From assembly GCA_018333845.1 (NCBI GenBank), contig JAGXSK010000187.1:1-25923 (forward strand): a stretch of DNA of 25,923 bases. Direction: 5' to 3'. The DNA is from Clostridia bacterium. Lineage in GTDB: Bacteria; Bacillota; DSM-16504; Desulfitibacterales; Desulfitibacteraceae. The position numbers and the translations under genes were made by a program. Under the pieces are notes generated by a model. It ran no database searches. It saw only the letters and a list, made by a program, of their open reading frames with translations, and was not told where the DNA came from. Of this stretch, positions 7,940-15,310 are shown piece after piece (the first letter of the stretch is position 1; every line of letters starts with the position of its first letter).

Positions 7940-9478
7940 ATGCTGGAGAATTTCGTCATAGCACTTGGAAATGTTTTCGAGCCAGCAAACTTCTTACTAA
8001 TGATTGTAGGAGTTTCAGCAGGAATTGTAGTCGGGGCTTTACCAGGTCTGACAGCCACCATGGCCCTGGCCATTCTAGTTCCCTTTACCTTTACCATGCC
8101 AGCTGCTCCGGCCTTGATACTCTTGGGTGGAGTTTATGTTGGTGCCATTTATGGTGGGTGTATTGCTGCAATTCTTGTAAATACACCTGGGACACCATCT
8201 GCAATTGCAACAGTTTTTGACGGTTATCCCCTAACCAAAAAGGGCAAAGCAGAACATGCCCTGGTTGCAGCAGCATATAGTTCTAGTGTAGGCGGTCTTA
8301 TTGGAGCAATTATATTGCTTTTATTCTCACCTTTATTGGCAAATGTGGCTTTAGAATTTGGACCACCAGAGTATTTTTGGCTTGCTGTATTTGGATTAAC
8401 CATAATAGCAACCCTTGCATCTAAATCTATTATTAAAGGTCTAATGGGTGGAGCCCTGGGCCTTTTACTTGGAACCATTGGCATTTCCCCAATTGGTGGA
8501 GATATGAGGTTTACCTTTGGTTTTTGGCAGCTCCAGGCAGGCTTGCAGCTAATAGTGGCTTTAATAGGTTTTTTTTGTATTCCAGAGATTTTCAACATGG
8601 TAGAAAGAACAGTGGAAAAGACAAAGATTAACCTGTTCAAGCATCAAAAGGGTGTAGCCTGGTCTGTTATAAAAGAATTAACCAAAAAACCCATGCTTCT
8701 ATTTAGATCAGCTATCATTGGAGCTTTTGTAGGTATTGTTCCTGGTGCTGGTGGCAATATTGCAGCACTGGTATCCTATAATGAAGCTATAAGATTTTCT
8801 AAGACTCCTGAAGAGTTTGGAAAGGGAACCATTGAAGGGGTTGCAGCCGCAGAAGCATCAAACAACTCAGAAGTTTGTGGTTCTCTTGTACCCTTATTAA
8901 CACTAGGAATACCTGGTGCAGCACCTGCCGCTGTTCTTTTGGGTGCTTTAATGCTTCAGGGATTGAGACCTGGTCCAGAATTATTTACTGTGTTTGGTGA
9001 GATAACTTATACATTTTTAATCTCATTAATATTTGCCAATATTGCCTTATTTTTCCTTGGTTATTACGGTTCAAGGTTTGTTGCCAGGGTTATTAATATT
9101 TCACCAGCATACCTGGCACCCATTATTGTATTTATGTGTGTGATTGGTTCCTATAGTATTCGTAATAATATGCTTGACGTATATATTATGGTTCTATTTG
9201 GTCTAATAGGCTATGTAACTAGAAAGCTAGGATATCACCCTGGACCAATAGTATTAGGCTTAATCCTTGGAACCATTGCAGAAAATGGTCTTGTTCAATC
9301 AATGTTAATGGGTAAAGCACAGGGCAACATGATAGCCATGTTCTTTACAAGGCCCATTTCTATTGTGTTAATTATTCTCTGCTTGATTTCTGCTGCATGG
9401 CCGTTTATTTCTGATAGGCGTCAAAAGAAAATTGAGGAAATGAAAAAGAGATTGGGGGGAGAAACCCATGCTAACTAG
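7940..9478 (+). CDS. tctA: Tripartite tricarboxylate transporter large membrane subunit (TctA family)
   Basis: A 512-residue, highly hydrophobic protein of the usual TctA length with about 11-12 predicted membrane spans. Family motifs include the N-terminal GIVVGALPGLTATMALAILVPFT, the loop YGGCIAAILVNTPGTPSAIATVFDGYPL (positions 70-97 approximately), and the internally repeated GAFVGIVPGAGGNIAALVSYNEA with GIPGAAPAAVLLGALMLQGLRPGP. The two PG-rich hairpins are the hallmark of the family. It forms the transport channel with TctB and takes substrate from TctC, probably driven by an ion gradient. GGAG lies 13 bases before the ATG, longer than usual, and an ATG-ACG-TAA mini-frame fits between them. 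It overlaps tctB by 11 bases. Confidence 0.95.
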   Translation: MLENFVIALGNVFEPANFLLMIVGVSAGIVVGALPGLTATMALAILVPFTFTMPAAPALILLGGVYVGAIYGGCIAAILVNTPGTPSAIATVFDGYPLTKKGKAEHALVAAAYSSSVGGLIGAIILLLFSPLLANVALEFGPPEYFWLAVFGLTIIATLASKSIIKGLMGGALGLLLGTIGISPIGGDMRFTFGFWQLQAGLQLIVALIGFFCIPEIFNMVERTVEKTKINLFKHQKGVAWSVIKELTKKPMLLFRSAIIGAFVGIVPGAGGNIAALVSYNEAIRFSKTPEEFGKGTIEGVAAAEASNNSEVCGSLVPLLTLGIPGAAPAAVLLGALMLQGLRPGPELFTVFGEITYTFLISLIFANIALFFLGYYGSRFVARVINISPAYLAPIIVFMCVIGSYSIRNNMLDVYIMVLFGLIGYVTRKLGYHPGPIVLGLILGTIAENGLVQSMLMGKAQGNMIAMFFTRPISIVLIILCLISAAWPFISDRRQKKIEEMKKRLGGETHAN

Positions 9479-9905
9479 CGACAACATATTTTCCGTATTC
9501 TTGCTCATTGTCTGTGCTGTTGCCTGGAATGCATTGGAAAAGGTTACCTACTATGGTGCTTTCTTCCCCAAGGTTATAATTGTTGTACTGGCGATTTTTA
9601 CCATAATCAACCTGATTATGGGCATTAAAAATCCCAAGCATATCAAGATTTTTGATGGTGATAAACAGATTTATATGTTCATCATGCTCCTAGGTATGGT
9701 TGCTTATGTCTGGTTAATGACCATCTTAGGATTTCTTTTATCCAGCATGCTGTTTATGGCCGTATTCTTCTGGTTTCTGGGAGAAGATCGGTCACCCAGG
9801 ACTGCTATTAAGACAACCCTTTTAGCGGTGGTTGTATCCTCAGGGTTTTATACCCTTTTTGCAAAAGTGTTTTTGGTACCCTTGCCCAAGGGGATCTTCT
9901 TTTAA
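9468..9905 (+). CDS. tctB: Tripartite tricarboxylate transporter small membrane subunit (TctB family)
   Basis: A 145-residue protein with four hydrophobic segments (approximately residues 8-22, 30-48, 66-84 and 86-135 in two closely spaced spans), matching TctB in size and topology. A GGGGGGAG ribosome site inside the end of tctA precedes the ATG. The 11-base overlap indicates coupling to tctA. The motif LGFLLSSMLFMAVFFWFLGED is typical of the family's third span. TctB is poorly conserved, so the assignment rests mainly on position, length and topology. Gene order here is C-A-B; the classical order is C-B-A. The operon ends at the hairpin immediately downstream. Confidence 0.88.
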   Translation: MLTSDNIFSVFLLIVCAVAWNALEKVTYYGAFFPKVIIVVLAIFTIINLIMGIKNPKHIKIFDGDKQIYMFIMLLGMVAYVWLMTILGFLLSSMLFMAVFFWFLGEDRSPRTAIKTTLLAVVVSSGFYTLFAKVFLVPLPKGIFF

Positions 9906-9913
9906 AAAATTTA

Positions 9914-9970
9914 ATACTTTTATAAGCAAAAAGAGATCTCAAACAGGTCTCTTTTTGCTTATAAAAGTAT
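9914..9970 (+). terminator. Strong hairpin terminator after the transporter operon
   Basis: A 23-bp perfect stem separated by an 11-base loop begins 9 bases after the tctB stop. The arms contain AAGCAAAAAGAGA and TCTCTTTTTGCTT. The inner T-run can act as the termination tract in a shorter version of the hairpin. The perfect symmetry means it could work in both directions. Confidence 0.8.
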
Positions 9971-10086
9971 ATATTAAATAATAGACATTTCTTTAATTTA
10001 ATCTTTTGGGAAGGATTATTTTATTGTCCCATAGAATAAAATATAGTAGAATTTGCCATGTAATCCATAGAGGAAGGATGCTGATT

Positions 10087-10617
10087 ATGCCAAAAAAAAT
10101 GCTGTTAGTAATTGATGTGTTAAATGACTTTGTGCATTCTGAAGGAAAGCTTAACTGCGGTGAAGATGCAGAAAAGATTATTCCCTTTATAGTTGAAAAA
10201 GTCAATGATTTTGTGCAGGAAAAACACCCCATCGTTTTGGTAAAGGATGCTCACATTATAGATGATATGGAATTTGCAAGGTTTCCAGCCCACTGCATAA
10301 AAGAAACCTGGGGCGCAGAGGTTATTGAGGATTTAACCTTTTTAGAAGTGTATCCCAAGGTGTATTGTATTGAAAAGCAGCGATATAGTGCCTTTTATAA
10401 TACAAACCTGGATGAGATATTAAAAGTTGAAAAGCCAAAGGAGATATATATCACAGGTGTCTGTAGCAATATCTGCGTTCTTTATACTGTTGAAGAACTA
10501 TGCAACAGGGATTACAAGGTGTTTGTGTATAAAGATGGAGTAGCAAGCTTTGATACCCAGGCCCACGAATTTGCCCTTCAACAAATGGAAAATGTACTAG
10601 GTGCTGAAATTATATAG
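10087..10617 (+). CDS. Isochorismatase-like cysteine hydrolase, nicotinamidase-like
   Basis: A 176-residue cysteine hydrolase. The triad expected for nicotinamidase/isochorismatase enzymes can be placed at Asp10 (LLVIDVLNDF), Lys97 (IEKQRYSAF) and Cys130 (TGVCSNICVLYT). The metal-binding stretch DAHIIDDMEFARFPAHC followed by TWGAEV closely resembles the nicotinamidase D-x-H ... W-P-x-H-C pattern, so deamidation of nicotinamide to nicotinate is the best guess. Start 10087 is selected because AGGAAGG lies 9 bases upstream; an ATG at 10078 abuts that site and is too close. It follows the transporter terminator and so is probably a separate transcription unit. Other amidohydrolases of this family (isochorismatase, biuret-like, unknown) are not excluded. 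Confidence 0.85.
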   Translation: MPKKMLLVIDVLNDFVHSEGKLNCGEDAEKIIPFIVEKVNDFVQEKHPIVLVKDAHIIDDMEFARFPAHCIKETWGAEVIEDLTFLEVYPKVYCIEKQRYSAFYNTNLDEILKVEKPKEIYITGVCSNICVLYTVEELCNRDYKVFVYKDGVASFDTQAHEFALQQMENVLGAEII

Positions 10618-10647
10618 AGATTTTAATCGAAGGGATGATATAGCTCT

Positions 10648-11655
10648 ATGAAGTATAAGATAGTTGCCTTGGGAGTGGTGCTATTATTTGTAATAAACAT
10701 TCTTTCAGCATGTGGGGGCAAAGAAAACACAGTTAAAGGTGAAGAGCAAAAGGACAAGGAAGAAGCAGCGGCAGAGAACCCAGTGCCTACAGGTGTATAC
10801 AATCCGCTAACTGGTCTTTATGTAGAGAGTACACAGAACTTAACTGCAGTTATGATTGATAATCTAGCACCTGCAAGACCCCAGTCGGGGTTAATCCATG
10901 CGGATATAGTTTATGAGATAGAATCCGAAGGTTTAGTAACAAGGCTCATGGCCTTATTTTATGGTGATCCCCCAGAGTTTGTAGGTCCTGTTCGTAGTGC
11001 AAGACCCTATTATCTGCAGCTGGCAAAGGAATGGGATGCCTACTATGTCCACGTTGGGGGATGCAATGAATCCCTTGTAAAGATTAGAGAATGGAAAATC
11101 AGGGATATAGATGATGTAAAGGGTCACAAGGGTTTCTTTTTAGATAAGAAACGGAAGAGGCCCCACAATACATATTTAAATTTTGCAGGGGCTTTAAATG
11201 GAAAACCCGAAAATGGCAATTTCAAAAACTGGGTATTTGTAGACACTCCCGAGGAAGAGCCTGTATATACAGAAATTAGCTTTCGCTACAGCAGCTCTAA
11301 CAGGGTTACATACAAATGGGATAGTGATAAAAAAGCCTATATGAGGTTTTTGAATGATAAAGTATATAATGACAGGGAAACTGGTGAACAAGTGTTTACC
11401 AACAACATAGTCTTTCAGTACGCCAACCATCGCAATTTGCAAACAGAATTGCAGCATATCTGGGTAGATGTGGTTGGCAAGGGAAAAGCTGAATACTTTT
11501 TAGGCGGCCAGTACTACCAGGGTACCTGGGAAAAGAAAAGCATGATGGAACCAACCATCTACTATGATCAGCAGGGCCAGCCAATCAGTTTTGTAAGGGG
11601 AAAAACCTGGATTCAAATAGTCAGACCAGGGGTCAGGCTTGACAAATTGACATAA
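10648..11655 (+). CDS. DUF3048 (YerB-like) lipoprotein
   Basis: A 335-residue secreted lipoprotein. The signal peptide ends in a lipobox SAC with Cys22 (ILSACGGKE), followed by a K/E-rich linker. The mature part carries the DUF3048 signature regions: YNPLTGLYVE, AVMIDNLAPARPQSGLIHADIVYEI, GLVTRLMALF, and GPVRSARPYY. The C-terminal YerB region has NNIVFQYANH and a final GKTWIQIVRPG. The related B. subtilis protein YerB is of uncertain function. It starts 30 bases after the cysteine hydrolase stop, behind GAAGGGATGAT, so the two may be co-transcribed. Placement outside the membrane is clear from the signal; the biochemical role is unknown. Confidence 0.9.
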   Translation: MKYKIVALGVVLLFVINILSACGGKENTVKGEEQKDKEEAAAENPVPTGVYNPLTGLYVESTQNLTAVMIDNLAPARPQSGLIHADIVYEIESEGLVTRLMALFYGDPPEFVGPVRSARPYYLQLAKEWDAYYVHVGGCNESLVKIREWKIRDIDDVKGHKGFFLDKKRKRPHNTYLNFAGALNGKPENGNFKNWVFVDTPEEEPVYTEISFRYSSSNRVTYKWDSDKKAYMRFLNDKVYNDRETGEQVFTNNIVFQYANHRNLQTELQHIWVDVVGKGKAEYFLGGQYYQGTWEKKSMMEPTIYYDQQGQPISFVRGKTWIQIVRPGVRLDKLT

Positions 11656-11708
11656 TAGGAGCTTCATAGGATTTCCCTTAAACAATCCATAAAAATAGGC
11701 AACTTCAT

Positions 11709-11743
11709 AATATAAATACACCATGTACTGGTGTATTTATATT
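11709..11743. terminator. Bidirectional hairpin between convergent genes
   Basis: A 15-bp perfect stem (AATATAAATACACCA with its complement) and a TGTAC loop lie between the + strand DUF3048 gene and the convergent minus-strand DUF4363 gene. The A/T-rich outer stem supplies a T-rich 3' arm in either direction, as expected for a shared terminator. Confidence 0.75.
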
Positions 11744-11796
11744 TACACAAGCTGATAGATGTTTGACTGGAATTTCTGATGACATTGGATGTCTGT

Positions 11797-12177
11797 TTAG
11801 AATATATTAAGTACTCTTATAGACTCCTTTCTGGCAATATGGAGAACCATGTGCTGGATTACTGCTACTTCAGCCAGGGCCAAATCAAAACTCTCAGTTT
11901 CTATAAACTTTATGGCCCTTGTTAAGGCCAGGTCTATTTCGTCCATCTCTCTATGATCCACTATTATGTCCCAACGATCCTCAATACTTGACCATTTCTT
12001 GTGTATGTCTTTAACTAGCCTGGCTGCCTCGTCCCATTTGCGGTCTTTAATAGTTTCTTCCAGGCTCGCAACTTCAAGAGAAATTTCCTGTGCAGTTTTA
12101 GAAAGCCATATTTCACTGTATCTTCCTATGCCTAAAAAAATCACTAACGCAACAGCCATTATTGCAACCAAGCGCAC
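11797..12177 (-). CDS. DUF4363 family membrane-anchored protein
   Basis: A 126-residue protein starting at GTG (12177), with AAGGAAT about 9 bases upstream on the minus strand. It has one N-terminal hydrophobic anchor (residues 2-17, LVAIMAVALVIFLGIG). A helical extracellular domain follows, with the DUF4363 pattern: W-D-x-A/x-x-L-V (RKWDEAARLVKDIHKKW), then DRWDIIVDHREMDEIDLALTRA. This family regularly occurs next to DUF421 proteins in spore-forming Bacillota, exactly as here with a 41-base gap. The function is not established. The helical repeat and single anchor suggest a partner or accessory subunit for the DUF421 protein. Confidence 0.82.
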   Translation of the reverse strand: MRLVAIMAVALVIFLGIGRYSEIWLSKTAQEISLEVASLEETIKDRKWDEAARLVKDIHKKWSSIEDRWDIIVDHREMDEIDLALTRAIKFIETESFDLALAEVAVIQHMVLHIARKESIRVLNIF

Positions 12178-12218
12178 TATAAATCATTCCTTGTAAGATA
12201 TTTCTCAATTATTAAGTA

Positions 12219-12917
12219 TTAGAGGGTACCTTCTTTGTTGCTTTTTGTACCCTTTTTCTGTATATACAGTTCACCTTTTGTATCAAGGGAAGCTAACAAA
12301 ACCTCTGTTGTGCTGTTAATACCAAATTTATTTAGTTCGGCATTTAACCATTTAGTATCTAGATTAAGTTTTTGTAAATTATTTAGTTTTACGTGCCCAT
12401 CCATTATTAGCGGCAGGGATAGACCTTCATAAGAAGTAGGGATTTTTAAATCCTCTGGTGTAACTGGTCTTTTTTGTGATTTTGGTATAATACTTAATTC
12501 ACCACTTGTCTCCAGGATTGCATATTCAACGTCGGCAATATTAGGAAAGTTTTTCAGACGCATTTGTTCGAGCAAATCAGTTAGATTGTAGCGGAGCTTA
12601 CTCAATTCACTTTCAATGATCTTGCCATTTTCAATCAGCACACTTGGCGTACCGCTGATAACTCCCCGAAGCCTATCACTTTTTAAAGATATGAAAGTGA
12701 TTAGAACTTGAAGCAGCAGCAGCGTCAAAATGGGGATAATACCATTTATCAATGGTATTTCCTTATCTTCCATGGGGACTGTAGCCAGTTCTGCAATCAT
12801 AATTGCAAGAACTAACTCAAATGGCTGCAGCTCTCCAATTTGTCTTTTGCCCATGACACGGATAACGATCATTACCAGGAGAAATAAAATAATTGTCCTG
12901 GCAAAAATAATTAGCAC
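12219..12917 (-). CDS. DUF421 (YetF/YrbG-type) membrane protein
   Basis: A 232-residue protein that begins at GTG with AAGGGAAG about 9 bases upstream. It has three N-terminal membrane spans (about 3-19, 28-46 and 57-78) containing the family hallmarks VIRVMGKRQIGELQPFELVLAIMIAELA. A cytoplasmic DUF421 domain follows, with SGTPSVLIENGKI and LLEQMRLKNFPNIADVEYAILETSGELSI. The C-terminal extension resembles the segment found in longer clostridial members. B. subtilis homologues (YetF, YrbG) are sporulation or stress-associated proteins of unclear function. It leads a two-gene minus-strand operon with DUF4363. Confidence 0.92.
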   Translation of the reverse strand: MLIIFARTIILFLLVMIVIRVMGKRQIGELQPFELVLAIMIAELATVPMEDKEIPLINGIIPILTLLLLQVLITFISLKSDRLRGVISGTPSVLIENGKIIESELSKLRYNLTDLLEQMRLKNFPNIADVEYAILETSGELSIIPKSQKRPVTPEDLKIPTSYEGLSLPLIMDGHVKLNNLQKLNLDTKWLNAELNKFGINSTTEVLLASLDTKGELYIQKKGTKSNKEGTL

Positions 12918-13004
12918 TATAAAATCTTCCCTTCTAACAATGTATACTTCTCCTAATAATTTTAACCTAATGCCATGAGCTTTATTCCAAAGCTTTAGTA
13001 GATT

Positions 13005-13754
13005 CTAAAAATCTACTTCCAATCCGTCAGCAGCAGCAATTACCTTTAGACCTGTTTTCTCTTCCAGATAGTCAGCTATTTTTTCAGGACCTTTTTGATA
13101 GATTTGAAACCCAAAATGGGTCAATATGGTTATCCTTGGTCTTACTGATTTTATAATTACCTCCACGTCATTTACAGATAAATGCAAAACGTTGCTTTTT
13201 TCCAGACGGAGCATGGAGACAACTAAGACATCAGCTTTATAAAAATCCAGCAACCCTGGAAAGAAAGCAGTATCAGGTATGTACCCTAGTACGGTGTTCC
13301 TGCCATGAAAAAGAAAGCCATATGTTTCTTCATTACCATGGTGATGGGGCATGGAAGTAGTAAAGGGAAGATTATTAATTACATAATTTGATAGGGGTAG
13401 TAAGCATGTAATTTCCTTGAGATATTTTCGCAGGTATCTAAGAATAACTGGATCAGTATCCAGGGCATCAGAAGGAGCAAAAACCTGGCCGCTTTTTACC
13501 AGGCCACTTTTGGTCATTGCTTCAATCATTACATTTACATCTGCCGAATGATCCAAATGCCTGTGAGAAATTATTATTCCATGTAAGTCTGTTGGGTTAA
13601 TATTGTATTTAAAAATATTTACCAGGGCTCCTGGTCCAGGATCCAGGCTAAAATGGGTATCATCCAGGCTAATTATCATTCCTCCAGTAGCAAGGACTTG
13701 TGTGGATAACATTACTCTAGCCCCGCCGCTTCCTAAAAAAGTGATACGATTCAA
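13005..13754 (-). CDS. MBL-fold metallo-hydrolase (PhnP/RNase Z-like subgroup)
   Basis: A 249-residue metallo-beta-lactamase-fold protein. The N-terminus RITFLGSGGARVMLSTQ matches the phosphodiesterase-type subgroup (PhnP, RNase Z-like). The metal motif HRHLDH is at residues 64-69, with further candidate ligands His137-139 (MPHHHGNEE), Asp in YIPDTAFF and His in ILTHFG. This pattern fits a two-metal phosphodiesterase acting on a nucleic-acid or cyclic phosphate substrate, but no specific substrate can be named. GGGGGATC lies 9 bases before the ATG on the minus strand. It may be co-transcribed with the DUF421 gene 87 bases downstream. Upstream it diverges from the HEPN pair across a 215-base intergenic region. 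Confidence 0.88.
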   Translation of the reverse strand: MNRITFLGSGGARVMLSTQVLATGGMIISLDDTHFSLDPGPGALVNIFKYNINPTDLHGIIISHRHLDHSADVNVMIEAMTKSGLVKSGQVFAPSDALDTDPVILRYLRKYLKEITCLLPLSNYVINNLPFTTSMPHHHGNEETYGFLFHGRNTVLGYIPDTAFFPGLLDFYKADVLVVSMLRLEKSNVLHLSVNDVEVIIKSVRPRITILTHFGFQIYQKGPEKIADYLEEKTGLKVIAAADGLEVDF

Positions 13755-13969
13755 AATGATCCCCCAGTTTCAATGAGTATATATTATAAGTATACCTCTT
13801 ATTTAATAAAAATTGTTATATATCTTAAGGCAAAGATTAAATTTTTCCATGAATCGCCATTAGTAGTTAAACCTTTTCACAATTCGAAGTATTGTGCTAA
13901 AGGAATTATAGGGCTTGTACGCGAATAGCCTAAAAGATACTAGAAAAAATTGTTAAAGGGGTGTCTAAG

Positions 13970-14329
13970 TTGTCTTCCAGGAAAAAATTATGTATAAGGA
14001 TTCTTGAAGAGGTAAAAAAAACTATCGAGGAAGAGTTTGGAAGCAGAATAGCAGCAATATCCTGCGGGGATATTTCTAACCAATGGGTTTCCTCACATTC
14101 AACCATGGAAGTGAGGGTTGCTGTAAGAAGATTAAATCCAGATATCATTAATAGTATTTATGATGTAGCCTACAAAATCATGTCAAAAAATAATTTTAAC
14201 CATCTTATTTCTCTAAGAGTTGTTAGTCATTGTGAAGAAAATGCCTTTCGAGCACATAAAATCATAAAAGGCAAGTTGTTATCTGACATTGGAATGCATA
14301 AGGAGGCAGCAATATGGAAAGCAGTATAA
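13970..14329 (+). CDS. Degenerate nucleotidyltransferase-like partner of a HEPN protein
   Basis: A 119-residue protein with an MNT-like layout: helix ILEEVKKTIEEEFGSR, beta strand, motif 1, beta strand, then a helix INSIYDVAYKIMSKNNF and strand LISLRVVS. The spacing matches minimal nucleotidyltransferases, which have a GSxxxRG loop followed by SDIDLLV. Here the loop reads CGDISNQW (Gly33-Asp34) and the second motif reads STMEVRV, so the catalytic Gly-Ser and Asp-x-Asp are replaced. It overlaps the downstream HEPN gene by 16 bases, the classical MNT-HEPN arrangement. TTG at 13970 is preferred as start because AAAGGGG lies 8 bases upstream; GTG at 13961 is directly on the site. The assignment is inferred from layout and partner and is not certain. 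Confidence 0.55.
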   Translation: MSSRKKLCIRILEEVKKTIEEEFGSRIAAISCGDISNQWVSSHSTMEVRVAVRRLNPDIINSIYDVAYKIMSKNNFNHLISLRVVSHCEENAFRAHKIIKGKLLSDIGMHKEAAIWKAV

Positions 14330-14730
14330 ATAGATGTGCCTTGTGGCTGCATAAATCCCATTCTTCCCTTCAGGCAGCATCAGTATTATTTAGGATGGGA
14401 CATTATTGCGATTCAATTTCCAGAGCATATTATGCAGTTTTCTATAGCATTAGAGCACTTTTTTTGCAGGATGATGTTGGTGCATATAAACCTACAACAA
14501 TGCTTTCAGCCCTTGGTAAGCATTATGTTAATACCGGGAAAATGGAGCCGTGTTATCATAAAGCAATTTTCCAGATTTTTGATTTAAGATTCCAAATAGA
14601 ATATGAATGTCTATCCATAGCAGATATGGATAATGCAAAGTTTGCGTTGGAAACAGCTTTTACAATAGTTAACGAAATAAAAAACAACTTAATTAAAGAA
14701 AAAGAAAGGGAAGAAAGTATAAAAGTATAA
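14314..14730 (+). CDS. HEPN domain protein (UPF0332 type)
   Basis: A 138-residue all-helical HEPN protein. The signature helix SISRAYYAVFYSIRALFLQ occupies residues 34-52, with a downstream LGKHYVNTGKM and FDLRFQIEYE, both family features. Canonical HEPN RNases use R-x4-6-H; here Arg37 is followed seven residues later by Tyr44 rather than His. A Tyr at this position occurs in many UPF0332 members, so this alone does not prove inactivity. AAGGAGG lies 8 bases before the ATG inside the partner gene. HEPN/MNT pairs usually act as toxin-antitoxin modules, with the nucleotidyltransferase AMPylating the HEPN toxin. The degenerate partner here makes that mechanism doubtful. Confidence 0.8.
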   Translation: MESSINRCALWLHKSHSSLQAASVLFRMGHYCDSISRAYYAVFYSIRALFLQDDVGAYKPTTMLSALGKHYVNTGKMEPCYHKAIFQIFDLRFQIEYECLSIADMDNAKFALETAFTIVNEIKNNLIKEKEREESIKV

Positions 14731-14740
14731 AAGTCATAAA

Positions 14741-14772
14741 AACACCTGTAAATTGCAGGTGGTTATTTTTTT
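14741..14772 (+). terminator. Intrinsic terminator after the HEPN gene
   Basis: Stem CACCTG/CAGGTG with a 7-base loop, followed by TTATTTTTTTT. It starts 12 bases after the HEPN stop and is a textbook rho-independent terminator. Confidence 0.85.
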
Positions 14773-14779
14773 TATGTTA

Positions 14780-14809
14780 TTGCATTAAATAGTAAAGACA
14801 GGGTAAACT
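14780..14809 (+). promoter_or_regulatory. Possible sigma-A promoter for the DUF4342 gene
   Basis: TTGCAT, an 18-base spacer and TAAACT lie between the HEPN terminator and the DUF4342 gene. The match to TTGACA/TATAAT is partial, but the position just after a terminator and 46 bases before the ATG supports it. Confidence 0.35.
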
Positions 14810-14854
14810 TAAACTAAGAATTACTTGAAATAAGGTTACCAGGAGGTAAATACC

Positions 14855-15256
14855 ATGGAAAAATTAGATAAGGTAGAATTAGTAAGGGATAGAACAGGTG
14901 CTTCATATGAAAAAGCAAGGGATTATCTGGAAGCAAATAACTGGGATGTGGTAGAAGCAATTATAGCCATTGAAAAAGAAAAGAGCACCCTTAAAACTGA
15001 GTTAAACACAATGAAGGTCAAGGGGCAGGATTTACTAAAAAAAATCAAGGAGTTAATTAAACAGGGAAATATTGCAAAAATAGTTGTAAAAAAAGACGGT
15101 AATAAGGTTGTAAGCATACCAGTTAATGGTGGGATAATTCTGGCCCTATTTTTCCCATATTTTGTAGCTTTAAGTGCGGTAATAGTACTTATGGCTGAAT
15201 ATGAGTTAGAGGTTGAAAAAATTTCCAAAAATACTGAAGCTGATGATGCTGTTTAG
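14855..15256 (+). CDS. DUF4342 protein with UBA-like N-terminal domain
   Basis: A 133-residue protein. Residues 1-40 form a UBA/TS-N-like three-helix unit (KVELVRDRTGASYEKARDYL, EANNWDVVEAIIAIE), similar to that of elongation factor Ts and NAC. A charged helical linker (about 41-75) and a basic beta segment (IAKIVVKKDGNKVVSIPVNG) come next. A single membrane span is at about 95-112 (IILALFFPYFVALSAVIVLM). This is the DUF4342 organisation seen in Clostridia. An AGGAGG site lies 9 bases before the ATG. Function is unknown; the span suggests a membrane-tethered protein with a cytoplasmic UBA-like module. It stands alone between its own promoter candidate and a minus-strand gene. Confidence 0.85.
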   Translation: MEKLDKVELVRDRTGASYEKARDYLEANNWDVVEAIIAIEKEKSTLKTELNTMKVKGQDLLKKIKELIKQGNIAKIVVKKDGNKVVSIPVNGGIILALFFPYFVALSAVIVLMAEYELEVEKISKNTEADDAV

Positions 15257-15267
15257 GACATGCCATT

Positions 15268-15298
15268 AAAAAAAGGTTCGCTCGGGGGAAACGAACCT
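15268..15298 (-). terminator. Intrinsic terminator for the minus-strand Cys-rich gene
   Basis: Stem AGGTTCG/CGAACCT with an 11-base loop. Read on the minus strand, the hairpin is followed by seven Ts, so it terminates transcription of the small cysteine-rich gene that ends at 15311. On the + strand no T-run follows, although it sits 11 bases after the DUF4342 stop and may offer weak help there. Confidence 0.8.
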
Positions 15299-15310
15299 CA
15301 AAACGGGGGT

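Noticed and set aside
12978..12994. AGCTTT/AAAGCT hairpin after the minus-strand MBL gene
   Set aside because: It is short with no T-run, so it is not a convincing terminator.
13878..13896. CACAAT-N7-ATTGTG inverted repeat in the divergent region before the HEPN pair
   Set aside because: Six-base arms in AT-rich DNA are expected by chance; no regulator or promoter could be tied to it.
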